A DNA stretch of 22,752 nucleotides from Conidiobolus coronatus NRRL 28638 (GCA_001566745.1 KQ964465.1:96527-119278); one strand, 5' to 3'; positions 1 to 10,943 are shown, counted from the stretch's first letter. Made by a program: numbers and translations. Notes: a model not told the origin generated them from the letters alone.

Positions 1-41
1 AAATTTTCTACAAATAATATAGTTTTAAAATGGTTGTAAAT

Positions 42-47
42 TTTATT
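42..47 (-). terminator. candidate poly(A) signal of the DUG2 gene
   Basis: An AATAAA hexamer lies on the minus strand 34-39 bases past the DUG2 stop codon. Its placement is suitable, but such hexamers are frequent in DNA this AT-rich. Confidence 0.35.
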
Positions 48-80
48 ATTATTTTTGAGAGTTTTAATTAGTCAAAATTA

Positions 81-3000
81 TTAAATATCTTCAATGTCAC
101 TAATCTTGAACTGATTTAAACTATCGCCATCGCTTTCACTCTCGATATTCAAAAGTGAATTGTTAAGTACTACTAAACTAGTCTTTCTACTTCCATTTCC
201 TTGTTCGCTAGAGCTTTGTGGTTCAAATACTTTATCTCTATCTAATTCCCCTGAACTTTGTTGAGAATTTTTTTTGGCTGATAATTGAATGAAGAAGTTT
301 CTTATAATACTTTTACCAGCTTGTAAATTACGAAGTCTGATCCTTTCATTCTTTAAATGAGCTTGATCAGTTGATTGTCCCATTGGGAAATGAATGGCAG
401 GACAGTTGAAGAAATCTTCTAACCAAGGTACGGTAGGGATAGATCCACCCTCTCGAATTAACAGCGGTGATTTACCCCATTCCTATAGAAATAGAGATTA
501 ATATTAGCTATAAAATAATTTATAAATTTAGCTTACTTTAGTTATACAATCAGTTAGCAAGTCATAATATTCATTATCAGGATTTGCTATCCACCAATTC
601 GCTGTTTGGTGAATTTCAACATTAACCTTGTTATCGCTCTTTAACTCGTCAAATAATGAAGTTACATGATTAATAAATTGTTGAGTTATATCTTCTAATT
701 TTTGATCTGGTACAATTCTCATACTAATATCAGCTTTACAGAATGAACTGATTACTGATGAGTGATCAGAAGGGCCACTGGATACTATTCTATGTAAGGT
801 AAGTGTTGGGAATCGCCATTGTGATTGTAGCTTGGATTTTATGGCTTCGGATTGTTTAGAGCTAGTTAATTGGGTTAATGTTTATAATCAATTGGCTATA
901 TTAGTTGAAGCTTACTTAATAACGCTAGCTAAATTATTATAATAACTATCTTCTCTGTCTGATACAGGTCTAACATTATCATAAAATCCTAATAATCATA
1001 AATAAATATAAAAGTTAAATTAAATAAACCAAATTAATTACCTGGGATATTAACTTTATGATCTTCTGTAACTAATTTAGAAATTACTCTAGTTAAATCT
1101 ATCAAAGGTTCACCAATAACACCTCCATAAAATCCAGAATGAGCATCCGGTCTAGTATTTGATACTTGAATAGATGCGCTAATTTTACCCCTTAAGCCAT
1201 ATGTAACACATGGTATATCCTCTCCAATCCAATATGAGTTACTATTGACTTTAATTAATATTTATATTAATCGATTTAAATTAAATTACCTTAATAAAAT
1301 TACATCGGGCTTTCCAATCCAATTTTTATGCTTTCTAACAGCTTCATAAAATCCAATAGAACCTGATTCTTCCTCCCCTTCAATTACTAAAGTAATATCA
1401 ACATCCAAGTCCTTAGCTTGATAAAGTTCTGCTATAGCAAATATTGTAGCTAAAATAGGACCCTTATTATCGGTTACACCTCTTCCGTATAAGTAACCAT
1501 TGGCTCCTGTTACCTTGAAGGGGTTGTAATTCCATTGAGATTCATCTACTGGGATAACATCATAATGACCGTAAAATAGGACATGAGGAGTTTTTGATTC
1601 CAAGTTTGATTTACTAGCGTCTGAAGATGTGTTCAATTTACTAGATTGACTAGAAGTTTTAGGAGTATTATAAGCTGAGCTAAACCCAGGTTTTTTCTTA
1701 TTAGCTTTAAATTTAGCTAAAACTAGAGGGTTTCTAGACTCTGCACCATGAACTAATTTAGATTCAGCCCCAAGTGTTAAAAATAAATTTTTTAAAAATC
1801 TCGCTCCTCTCATACAATCTTGTTGAAATTTGGGGTTGCCAGAAATTGTTGGAATAGAAACAAATTTGTTTAATAGCTTAATAAATCCATCTAAACCACC
1901 AATTATTAATACATATTAAATAAAAATAGATAATTTTGTTACTGTTATTATTTTGTCCTATACAATCTATATCTTCACTAGCTATATAACTCAAAGATAT
2001 AGAATTTGGTCTAGTTGGTTGAACCCACCATAGCTGGAAAAATAAGTTAGTAAAACATTTATATAAATTAACTTTTGTTTACTTTTAACATATGATCAGA
2101 TCCACCTGATAATAGTAAACCTTGATCATTAACAGCTAACGCTAAAATCATACCATCGTGAGCTAATTTATTTTCAATCACGTCTAAATTAGCATTCCAT
2201 CTCTATTGCAAAAAGTTAATTTAAATTAATAATTTGCTATTATTTTATATTTACTTTAATAGCACCATCAGCACTAGCAGAAAATAACTCATCTCTATAC
2301 AAGCATAAACTCAATACATCATCCTATAGATCATAAATAAAAAATAAAACAAATATTTAGTTAATTTACCTTATGACCTATTAAAGTTCTAAATTTACTA
2401 AAAGTATCCAAATCAAATACTAATATATTTCCTCCTTGACTACCACAAATTAAATAATCTTCTCGAATTACAAGGGAGTAAATATTGTTGATTTTTTCAT
2501 TTTGTAAGGTTGAGAAGTGCATTAAATGTTTGGTTTGTGGACAAATTTTCCATATCTATCAAATTAGCTATTAGTATTGTTTAATGTTATATTGGAATTT
2601 TGGATTACTTTAATATCACCATCTCCAGATCCTAATTAATTAAATTAAATATTAATTACTGTCTTCTTAATATAGAGTAATAGATTTACCTGAAAATAAA
2701 TATTCATTTTCTGGATCCTCCGGAATGCTACCAATAGTCAATGAATAAATATACCCATAATGACAATGTGGATAAATCCATTCAGCTGGAATAACGAATT
2801 CCGGTATAACTTTAGAATTTTCAGGATCAACTTTATCCAATTGCATATTCTTTTCTAATTGAATTTCACCTCCTTTAATTTTATCCTTTAATTTAGACTT
2901 TGTACTCCCTTTGATATTGCATTGATTAAAGAAGTAATCAGCTACATCAAAGCCTTCAGATTCGTTGGTTTGCCCCTTTAACCTTGGATTAGGTACTAAT

Positions 3001-3717
3001 TTCTTTTTTATGTGAGGACTTTGAATTTGTAAATATTCTTCTAAGTTAAATTTCTAATATTTAAATTAATAAGTTAAATAGAGATAACCACATGGTATTG
3101 ATTACTTGAATACTAGTATTTTGACAACCAATATAAATAGTGTTATCTACGGGACTACTAACAATGGATAATATATCTCCTACATTGGTTCTAGTATGAA
3201 TTATATAAAGTGGCTGTAAGCTTCTTGTACACCAAACCTAAAACAGCGTTATAGTCTTGAATACTTATTTAAATAAGTTAAAGTTTAAACTTACTCTAAC
3301 TGTATCATCGCCTAAAATTAAAAGATTAGTAAATTTATATCGATAATGTTTAAATTTAACTTACTAGACCCAGAGTACAACTTTTGTCCATCTTTAGACA
3401 AAGTCAAGCATAAAACAGCACTAGTATGTCCCAATAAAGTTCCTAATTTTAATAAAGTTTTATTATCCCAAACCTAAACAATTTATTAATATCAATAAAA
3501 ATTAGTTTTGCGGGGAACTTACTTGAATAGCACCAGATTGACAACCAACAAAAATTCTATCATTTACTGTTGAACAACTTAATATAGAGTCTTTATCGTG
3601 GTAAAGAGTTTGGAATATATTAAGGGCGTCAGGGTTGTTGAATTGAATTGATTCAGAGCTTGAATTTAATAAGTCTAGAGTACTGTCATCTATATTTATA
3701 TTATTATCATTAGACAT
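81..3717 (-). CDS. DUG2: Dug2-like WD40 / M20 peptidase fusion (glutathione degradation)
   Basis: In yeast, Dug2 pairs with Dug3 to cleave the gamma-glutamyl bond of glutathione in the cytosol. Exons on the minus strand: 3717-3523, 3473-3365, 3311-3295, 3237-3106, 3053-2690, 2631-2609, 2555-2370, 2323-2255, 2202-2083, 2033-1943, 1890-1290, 1241-1042, 988-916, 861-537 and 482-81. All splice phases join, giving 968 aa (yeast Dug2 is about 880). Residues ~35-410 are WD40 repeats (SGAIQVWDN, SGSGDGDIKIWK, SADGAIKRW). Residues ~440-968 are an M20 metallopeptidase with GHYD (H544, D546), GRGVTDNKG (D576), EGEEESGS (Glu cluster 606-610), LSNSYWIGEDIPCVTYGLRG and the late metal His in DQAHLKNER (H877), so the visible metal and catalytic residues are all present. 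A Ser/Lys-rich insert (~500-536) precedes GHYD, and the C-terminal tail is low-complexity. The start is the first Met after the TATA-like site and leads directly into the WD domain. The peptidase part might be called a carboxypeptidase or carnosinase if seen alone; the WD40 fusion is what points to Dug2. Confidence 0.95.
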
Positions 3718-4604
3718 TGTTTTTATTATATTAAGTAAAGAAGAAAAAAGTTTAATTACGCATTTAATCAGTATATATAATTGATAGTGTATTTATACTA
3801 TAATAAATAAAATCTCAATATTAATTAAAGTCACTAGCTTTATTTTTTTGTGCTTTGTTTTTAATTAGTAATATTTAAGAATAATTTCGTGATCACTTGA
3901 TTTAAACCCTTTTTATACTCCAAAAAATTATTTGGACTTAAATTGTACATTATATCATTTTAATATTGGACGATTTAATAGGCCAATATATGTGAAAATT
4001 CTATATTTACTTTTTGTGATTAAATTTTGCTAATGTTCTTGCAGTTGTATATAGATTACAGTCTATAAAAAACCTTCTATTTAACAAGCATCTAGACTAC
4101 AAGCCTTTATCGTCAATAAACCATATTAGGAGAGTTTGAAAAATCTAAAAACTCATGGCTGATTTGAAGACGATTAAAGTGTAACCTCCTTGTGTATAGT
4201 TTCCAAAATAGAACTAAGTGGTCCCATTCTACCAAATTCGTGCTTTATAAGAATTATTATTAATTAGGTAACTTCAACCAGCTAATTAAAGAAAGTATTT
4301 TATTAGCGCAAAACAAATCTGATAAATTAATTGATTAGATATAGATTAATTTATTAAATTTATTAGGAATATTATGTTTTTAAATCAACTACATGGTCTT
4401 TGTTTTGATAACAACACACAATTTCACATTGCAGCTTAAGTTATATAAAAAGATTTCTATTTATAATTTGAAAATGTGAAATAAAAAGTAAAAACAAGAG
4501 CAACAATTACAAAATTCGATTAACGCAAAATGCAGCATATATGATTTATATATATTAATCCTATAACATGGAAAGAGTACAGTGATTCCCCTTTACTCTT
4601 TAGA
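3718..4604. other. intergenic: DUG2 promoter and VID28 3' flank, with a coding-like relic
   Basis: Both flanking genes read on the minus strand, so this 887-base stretch holds the DUG2 promoter (nearest 3718) and the VID28 3' end (nearest 4604). Most of it is AT-rich. A GC-elevated patch at 4174-4260 reads on the minus strand as KHEFGRMGPLSSILETIHKE and ends in TAA at 4174. A second short patch near 4372-4440 reads KLQCEIVCCYQNKDHVVDLK. They are separated by stops and join by no clear GT-AG pair. I do not recognise them; they may be gene remnants or chance. Confidence 0.4.
3771..3779 (-). promoter_or_regulatory. TATA-like element upstream of DUG2
   Basis: TATATATAC on the minus strand lies about 55-62 bases before the DUG2 start codon, within a leader that has no competing ATG in frame. 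The spacing suits a fungal TATA element, but AT-rich background weakens the call. Confidence 0.35.
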
Positions 4605-7183
4605 TTACAAGGAGGGGTCTGGGATCAGATCCATATCAAAGTTAGAAGTTGGCGACCGTTCTTCAGAATCCTCCCTAGTTACATACCGCCGAATTACTCG
4701 GTTTTCCTCAACATAGTTATCTTTACTCGATTCATAACGACTTTCAGATTGAAAATGCTGAAGTGCTGTTCTAGCACGGTCCTTGACATCTAGATTATCA
4801 TCATTAACGAGTCTTTTTAACGTGTCTTCAAATCCAAGCGCTCTTAAATCTTTGATTCTAATGAAACAACCTAGTTAATAGAATTAATACTGTAAATAAA
4901 CTTATTTTTTTATAAAAACTTACTTGTTTGGTTATCTTCTATCCATGTAAGATTAATAATACACCAAGCAGTAGCAACTCTAACTTGAGGGTGAGGATAG
5001 TTCATTAAATTGTGTATCTTATTTAAAAGTTCAGGTGATGCCATAATTAAGGATTTATGCTTGGTATTTCCAGTAGCAATATTTACAATTACATAGAGAG
5101 CCTGAATTATAGACTCTGTATGTGGAGTTTGCAGCTGTTGGAAAATAAGTTGCAGAAGCTCGCCTTCGCCAATTCCTTTAAATACTAAATCAATATCAGC
5201 CTCTTTTCCGCAACTTAAATTTCTTAAAAATGCAAGTGCCTGTTCTTGAATTCTAGGATTTGGATCTACAAGCAACCCCATGATCTTCTGCCATCCCAAT
5301 TGCTCCATTACCATAGATTTAATATGTGAATCTGCTTGGAAAAGAAGGTTTTTTAGTCCAAATACGGCATTATATCTCAATTCGGCGTTCTCTGAGTCAA
5401 TTAAACCAACCATACTAGTGATACCTCCACTTTCAAGGACTACTTTTTTAATTGGAGAAAAATCAAGAACTAAATTACAAAGAGTGGCTGAAGCAGAGAT
5501 TCTAACTTGGTCATCTGAGTCTTCGAGAAGTTTGAATAGTGGTGGAGTGACTCCAACTTCGACCAAACTTGTACGAAGAGTTTTTACAGATCTTGAAAGA
5601 CTTTTAGTACACTCACAAGCAGCAGCTCTAACACCAACTCTATAATGGGACATAGAACTTACAATGAAGGGAAGGGCTTTAGCTTCAATGACTTGCTTCC
5701 TACAGTCTTCACTTTGAGAGCAAATAGATGCAATCGCTAGCAAGCAGTTTTCTATAAGAGTATCTTGTAAAGATTCTTCGGGTGACATATCGCGCTCATC
5801 GCTCATGGTTGAAGCTGGGGTTTGTGAAATAATTTCTGATAGTTTCTTAATAGCGTCAGAGTCACAAGCAGCTTTTTGCATTATTTGTGATTTGTTAACA
5901 AGCCCAGCTATATAATTAATAAGATAAAAAACTCAAGGCTGCAATAAAGATAAAGTACCTAAAATTAATGGTGCTTGAATTTGAGGTGAACCTGTTGATT
6001 CTAAAAGTTTAACTAGTGTTGATAACACTACAGGTAATACGTTAAGATTTGCATCCATAATGGCGTTGACTTGGTTAAGATTTGTAATGCTTAATAAATA
6101 TTAGTGGTGATTCAAAATATAACCAATTAACTTTTTACCAATTGCAAGATAATAGCTGCATATTAACATTGGGAGATTTTACTAGCTCTGCCATATATTC
6201 AATTATTGGCTGGTTATCGTAGTCTAGTAAATATATAAGCATTTTTTGTCGATTTTGAGTTGGATTATTTCTTACTGAAATTTAAAATTGCATGACCTGC
6301 ACTCTCATTACCTAAGCACAAGGCAGATAAAGTTTCTAAAGCAGCTTCTTGAGCCTAAAAATAAAAAATATTGGTAGTTGATTAGCATAAATACTTTAAA
6401 AAAGTACCTTTTCAATGCCAGAGGTTAATAAGCCCATAATATCTGGTAAAACTCCAAAGTCTATGAGCTTATTCTGACGCTGTTGAGTATCTGCACATTT
6501 TCCAAGAATAAGTGCTGCCAATTGAGCCAAATTAATATTAGAAAGGTGGTCAGGATTAGTTTGTAAGTTAATATCGGGCGGTGCTAATAAGTAGAGCAAA
6601 CTATTTAAATGATTTTCCTAAATAATTAAAAAATAAGATATATTTTATAAAATAATTGAATTTCGCTACTTTGAAAATTTCGCCTCTTGGAGATTCTGGA
6701 CAAGAGAAGATAGATTTGAGAGCTCTTGCAGAAGCTTCAACTAAGGGATAAGGTAACATTTTCAAATTAATGCATTCTAACAAAATGCTAGTAGCCCCTG
6801 AATTTAGTAACTGACTAACAATATCTTTAGAACCTATTAAAATATTAAAATTAGTATAAAAAGATAAAACTATAGCTATACTAATTACCATATGCTAAAC
6901 TCCCTAAAACAACAGCTGTTTGAACTTGAATAGTAGGGTTAGAAGTATTAGAAGGTTTTAGAGTTAACAAAATTCTAGTTTAATAAAGGATTAGCTTTTA
7001 ATAAAATAAAAATAAATTAAAATACCTCTCAATAACGTTTAAGTTAGTATAAATAGCTTTGTTTGTTGGATTACCAATAATTTGGTTTTTTATAAGTCTT
7101 AAGGCTTTTAACTGGTCCTCGGGATTTTGACTCTCCAAGAGGTTTAAGTGGTAATTAGCTAACTCAATAGCTGAAGAAGGCAT
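4605..7183 (-). CDS. VID28: Vid28/Gid5 (ARMC8) armadillo-repeat subunit of the GID/CTLH ubiquitin ligase
   Basis: Vid28/Gid5 is the armadillo scaffold that links substrate receptors to the GID E3 ligase, known in yeast for degrading gluconeogenic enzymes. Exons on the minus strand: 7183-7026, 6974-6889, 6833-6670, 6617-6408, 6354-6312, 6274-6139, 6089-5959, 5907-4924 and 4870-4605, which join in frame to 725 aa (human ARMC8 is about 673). The N-terminus (IKNQIIGNPTNKA, then IQVQTAVVLGSLAYG) matches ARMC8 (MKNAVIGNNKQKA, ECAVVLGSLAMG). The large exon carries ARM repeats such as VRAAACECTKSLSRSVKTLR and SASATLCNLVLDFSPIKKVV, close to ARMC8 VRCLHSLSRSVQQLR and SSMLCNLLLEFSPSKEPI. The C-terminal DRARTALQHF matches the end of ARMC8 and is followed by a polar tail of about 45 residues. 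Exons 5/6 have an equally consistent alternative: 6354-6276 joined to 6223-6139, giving 720 aa. The start Met at 7183 is the first in frame, and the family resemblance begins about 30 residues later. Confidence 0.93.
6224..6311 (-). other. overlapping candidate introns in VID28
   Basis: Two GT-AG introns fit here, and they share base 6275. Intron A is 6311-6275 (37 bases, GTAATG...TTTCAG). Intron B is 6275-6224 (52 bases, GTAAGA...TTACTAG). Its donor G is the acceptor G of A, so the two cannot both be removed as separate units. Each choice keeps the same downstream frame, as does a single 88-base intron 6311-6224. Confidence 0.6.
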
Positions 7184-7302
7184 CTTATTATTAGTAATAT
7201 TTAAGCTTATAGTTTTTAATAAAGTACAATTATAAAAGTTTTATATTATTAGTGGTAATTATTATTTTTATAATAAAAGTTTGCAAGTAAAATAATAATA
7301 AA

Positions 7303-7318
7303 AGGGGAGAAAGAAAGT
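7303..7318 (-). promoter_or_regulatory. pyrimidine tract with STRE-like core before VID28
   Basis: On the minus strand this reads as a CT-rich run containing CCCCT (plus strand AGGGG at 7303-7307), about 120-135 bases before the VID28 start. Pyrimidine-rich runs are common in fungal core promoters, and CCCCT is the core bound by Msn2/4-type factors. Functional use is inference. Confidence 0.3.
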
Positions 7319-7522
7319 TAAACGATAAATTGGATCGAATAGTGATTATTATGTCATTAGAGAGAATGAAGTCAGAAAAATATAATAATGAAAATTAGAC
7401 TTAAGGGAAGTGAACTAATAATCAGTTACTAAATGAGGAAGCTTAATCTTAATCAGCTACTATTCCCCACACTAGCTTTAGTTTTACATTAATCAAATTA
7501 GAATAACTAACACAATTGCAAA

Positions 7523-7878
7523 TTAAACGGTATAGGTTTTTACGGCATATCCTGTGCCACCTAGATAACCTAATTCAATAAAACCGCTTAAATCCTAGCC
7601 CTATTAATTTTTAACTCATTAAACATATTGTTTTTTCTCATTAAACTCTCCAGTATAAGAAGCAATAGAGATTTTAAGACTTTTTAATAATCTGTGAATA
7701 CTGCTAATTCTGTAATAAATATTTTTAGTAAAATTATCCGTGATTTCAGCATCAAAAGTCGATCTTGGCTAATATTTTATAGCCCTTGTCTTCTTTAAAA
7801 CCTTTTATTAGAAGTATTGGTATTATATATAGTTTTTGTAGCTTAAACAGCTACCTTTTGATAAACATATAAAAACAT
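7523..7878 (-). other. coding-like island, possible small spliced gene or relic
   Basis: Not recognised. On the minus strand, 50 stop-free codons follow a TATTAG acceptor-like site and run from 7768 to the stop ending at 7619 (segments FDAEITDNFTKNIYYRISSI and SIASYTGEFNEKKQY). After a 30-base GT...AG stretch (7624-7595) dense in stops, the same frame reopens as DLSGFIELGYLGGTGYAVKT and stops at 7523. A possible first exon, 7878-7855 (MFLYVYQK), would join through an 86-base GT-AG intron to give 79 aa. Thirty bases would be shorter than any other intron here, and frames this long also arise by chance, so this could be a decayed fragment or nothing. Confidence 0.25.
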
Positions 7879-9907
7879 ACTATTTTAAATTGTCTATATA
7901 CAGAAAACATATGTATAATATAGCCATACTGTTGTGTCAAATTTTTATCTATCTAAATATAATTCATTTCCTAAATAATAACCATCGATCAGTTTAACTG
8001 TAAACAGAGTCTATTTGATAATATATAGCTTTAGTCGATGATCTAATATTAGAATTTTATCAAATATAACGTATCAGAATTTAAAGTTTAATCATATACA
8101 ATATCAATATCAAACTAATAAACCAAAAAAAGTACCACTTAATAGTACTTATTTAATCGGAGTTTTGGGACATTTTATTGTGGGAAATTAGAGTTATGTG
8201 TGCTAGATTAAATCATTAAGCAAAATGGGATAATTACTTTTATTACATTTGAGATTACCTTAATACTAAAGCTAACCATTTGTGATCTTATGTAAAAATC
8301 GTAGATTAATTCTCTTTTGTTATAGTAATTAATTTCAAGCCTCCATATAATATTTCTTAATGTTAAATATAAGTTCGAAAAGAGCTTCTGGGTTATTCGA
8401 GTTAAAAATTGATTTTTATTCAATTTAATATTATTTTTTGTGCGAATATAAAGGTAATTAAAAGATATAATACTATAAAAGCTCTAATATTTTTTAATTG
8501 ATTTCTTAAACTTGCTCGATAACCGCACTTGATTAATATGTATAACTTTGAAACATAAAGTTTAAAATTATCATCTAAACTTACCTGTATAAATTAAAAT
8601 TAAACACATAGCAGTATACAGTTTTAGAATTATATCATATGCAAAATGAATATAAAATGAATATATCTTTAGTAATTTAGCATCAAAATCTCATAGAACA
8701 CAAAATACAGCTCGAAATCATGCAAAATGAATAAGTATTGCCATAATCATTGTTTATAATGCATATTTAATATTACATTAATTAATAGAAACAGGCTTTA
8801 AAACCCTGATTATCCATAATGATCTGTAATTGTAAACAAAGATTCACACTAGTTTAATATTATTTGTCATTATTATTAAATTTTTATTAATTTTCAAGAT
8901 CAAACAAGTAATATTAAATAAATGTTAAAAACAAGTTAAAAATATGAAAAAACTTGAAGAGTAACAAAATATATTTAAGTAGCAATTGTGCACAATGATT
9001 TATATGTTCACTAGTGTAAGTAAGTTAAAAACAAGTTAAAAGAATGTTTAATTCGTCAATAACTTTAATATAATAACACGACTGATATTATCTATTGTCA
9101 TAATGTAAAATAAAAGAATATATATTATAAAGTTATTAAATTCTAAAAAAATTGCATACTACACAACATAACAATATAAGCTATTTTTATTTGCCGTAGA
9201 AAAGTATAAAATGTAATATAAGTAGAGCCATTATAATACTGAATATGTAATAATACGTTTACAAAAATTATTTTATATACCTTAATATAAAATTCAAGTT
9301 ATAATTGAAGCCAATATTAGATAGTTAAGATTTATACAAATTGAAGCTGTGTATTTATGATAAACACAGTCTATAATGGTTTCTATTGTTAGTAGAATAT
9401 TGATGATTACTTTATATAAGTGATTTTTATATATTTGTCCTTGCTTTAGCATCAATTATATTAAAAAAATCCAGTAAAATATGAGTAGGTGCTTTTAAGT
9501 TTATTTTTGTAATAATTAAAATTGAAGATTAAAGACTTATACGCTAGCGTATATCATACACAAAGCTAACATTAAATTTATGAAATGATATCTGAAATAA
9601 TTTTTCTTAAAAAACATAATAATACATGCTTTTCCACTAAATATAATATACAAAATATAGTTAATATATTGTTGTTTACTTCTACTAGTTGATATATTAT
9701 ATATTTTTAGGTACTGCATTAACTTTGTAGATTTAAAATTAAAGAAAATTTATAAAAATGCAAATAAAAGCGAGTAATTTTACATTTTGGATAGCTTTTC
9801 ATATTGTATCAAAACTATTGACACTAGGATACCAAACTATCCTCAATATAATAAACCTTGACCAATTCACTACTATTTCTAAGCAATTATTAACTTGAGT
9901 TACCATA

Positions 9908-10340
9908 TTAGATAATTAGTGAAGCACTGAACAAGTCAAGTAAAACAACGGCCTGATAACCTGAAATCTTCAAGAAGTAGCCAAGTAATGAAGATACTAG
10001 AGCTGTCGCAACTTGTAGTAAACACCAACAAGACCCCAACTTACTATCTTAACGCCCCTATTGCAAACTAATCGGCCCGTTAAAACATCATCAACGTAAA
10101 CTGATCTGCTCATAATAAGCTGGATATATAAACCTACAGCTTAACAAGCCTAGACAACATGAAATCCAAGTCTAGAACTTGAGTACAATAGCTAATAAAA
10201 CAAACTATTAATCCATTTTAGAATTTTATTAATGAACTTACCGCTACAAGCTCTAACAAAAATCCTCTGTAAGCTTCAGTCACCGGACAAATTACAATAT
10301 TTATGGATATTATAACTAAATAGATTTCTATTCTACACTT
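9908..10340 (-). pseudogene. probable decayed membrane-protein gene fragment
   Basis: This patch is about 32-47% G+C against roughly 20% around it, close to the level of exons. On the minus strand an open stretch ends VICPVTEAYRGFLLELVA at a GTAAGT donor (10241). A 37-base GT...TAG gap (10241-10205) then leads to FVLLAIVLKF, a stop, TWISCCLGLLSCRFIYPAYY, several stops, and finally 43 open codons with hydrophobic runs (LVSSLLGYFLKISGYQAVVL). Five stops fall in about 98 codons, so it cannot be an intact gene. The hydrophobic runs suggest a former multi-pass membrane protein, but I cannot name the family. The number of stops alone is no better than chance; the case rests on GC content and hydrophobic periodicity. 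Confidence 0.3.
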
Positions 10341-10943
10341 TCATTAAAAGCAGTATCGAATAAGTAAAATAGGATATTTAGATCTAATATACAATTGTTA
10401 TAATTTAATATAGACTTTATATTAGAGTATTAAATGATTGTTTTTATAATTTAAAGCACGTGTTACAAGATGAAGTATAATTATAGACAGATTTTTTTAA
10501 TATTTGAATTTGATTAAAGTTTTATGAGAAGGCTTTTATATCTTATCATAATCGTTATCTTATCAATATCAAAGAGTTATCCATAATTTATTCATTATGT
10601 GAAAATTTAAAAATATTAAAATTAAGAGTAGAGATAAATTTTATTTATTTGAGCTATAGATAAATATATATACAGGCTTAGATTCATGTATATTTATTTA
10701 TATAGAAAGTTTGCATAATGTACTTGGATTTATATGTTATGCTATTCACCTTTAATATTAATTAAACTCTTTCAATTATTGAATTTAGGAACAAATGTTG
10801 GGATAATCCCATAATAATGCTCCATCATTAATTAATATAAATAGCTATTCTACCGCCATTAATTTTTTAAAGATATATTAACATATACTCTGTATTTATT
10901 TAAAAACTTTAACTTGTTAACTATAATAGAAAAGAATAAAAGT

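Larger units (their letters stand above)
7184..10943. other. long AT-rich intergenic gap
   Basis: This 3.7-kb gap carries the VID28 promoter at its left end and the heme lyase promoter at its right end. Most of it is AT-rich sequence with stops in all frames. Two patches stand out: 7523-7878 and 9908-10340 (listed separately). An 18-base direct repeat (GTTAAAAACAAGTTAAAA) begins at 8924 and again at 9024. The 71-codon and 60-codon open frames near 8208-8423 and 9537-9719 look like chance in this composition. I see no tRNA or transposon. Confidence 0.5.

Noticed and set aside
8208-8423. A 71-codon minus-strand open frame.
   Set aside because: Its composition (Ile, Asn, Tyr, Lys) is what random AT-rich sequence gives; there is no GC rise and no motif.
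9537-9719. A 60-codon minus-strand open frame.
   Set aside because: AT-driven composition, no recognisable domain, and the same base content as the surrounding noncoding DNA.
10085-10140. A minus-strand peptide SVYVDDVLTG resembling the catalytic YVDD box of reverse transcriptases.
   Set aside because: No other reverse transcriptase, protease, integrase or RNase H motif is found upstream or downstream in any frame, and the better exon-like frame of this island is a different one. Probably coincidence.
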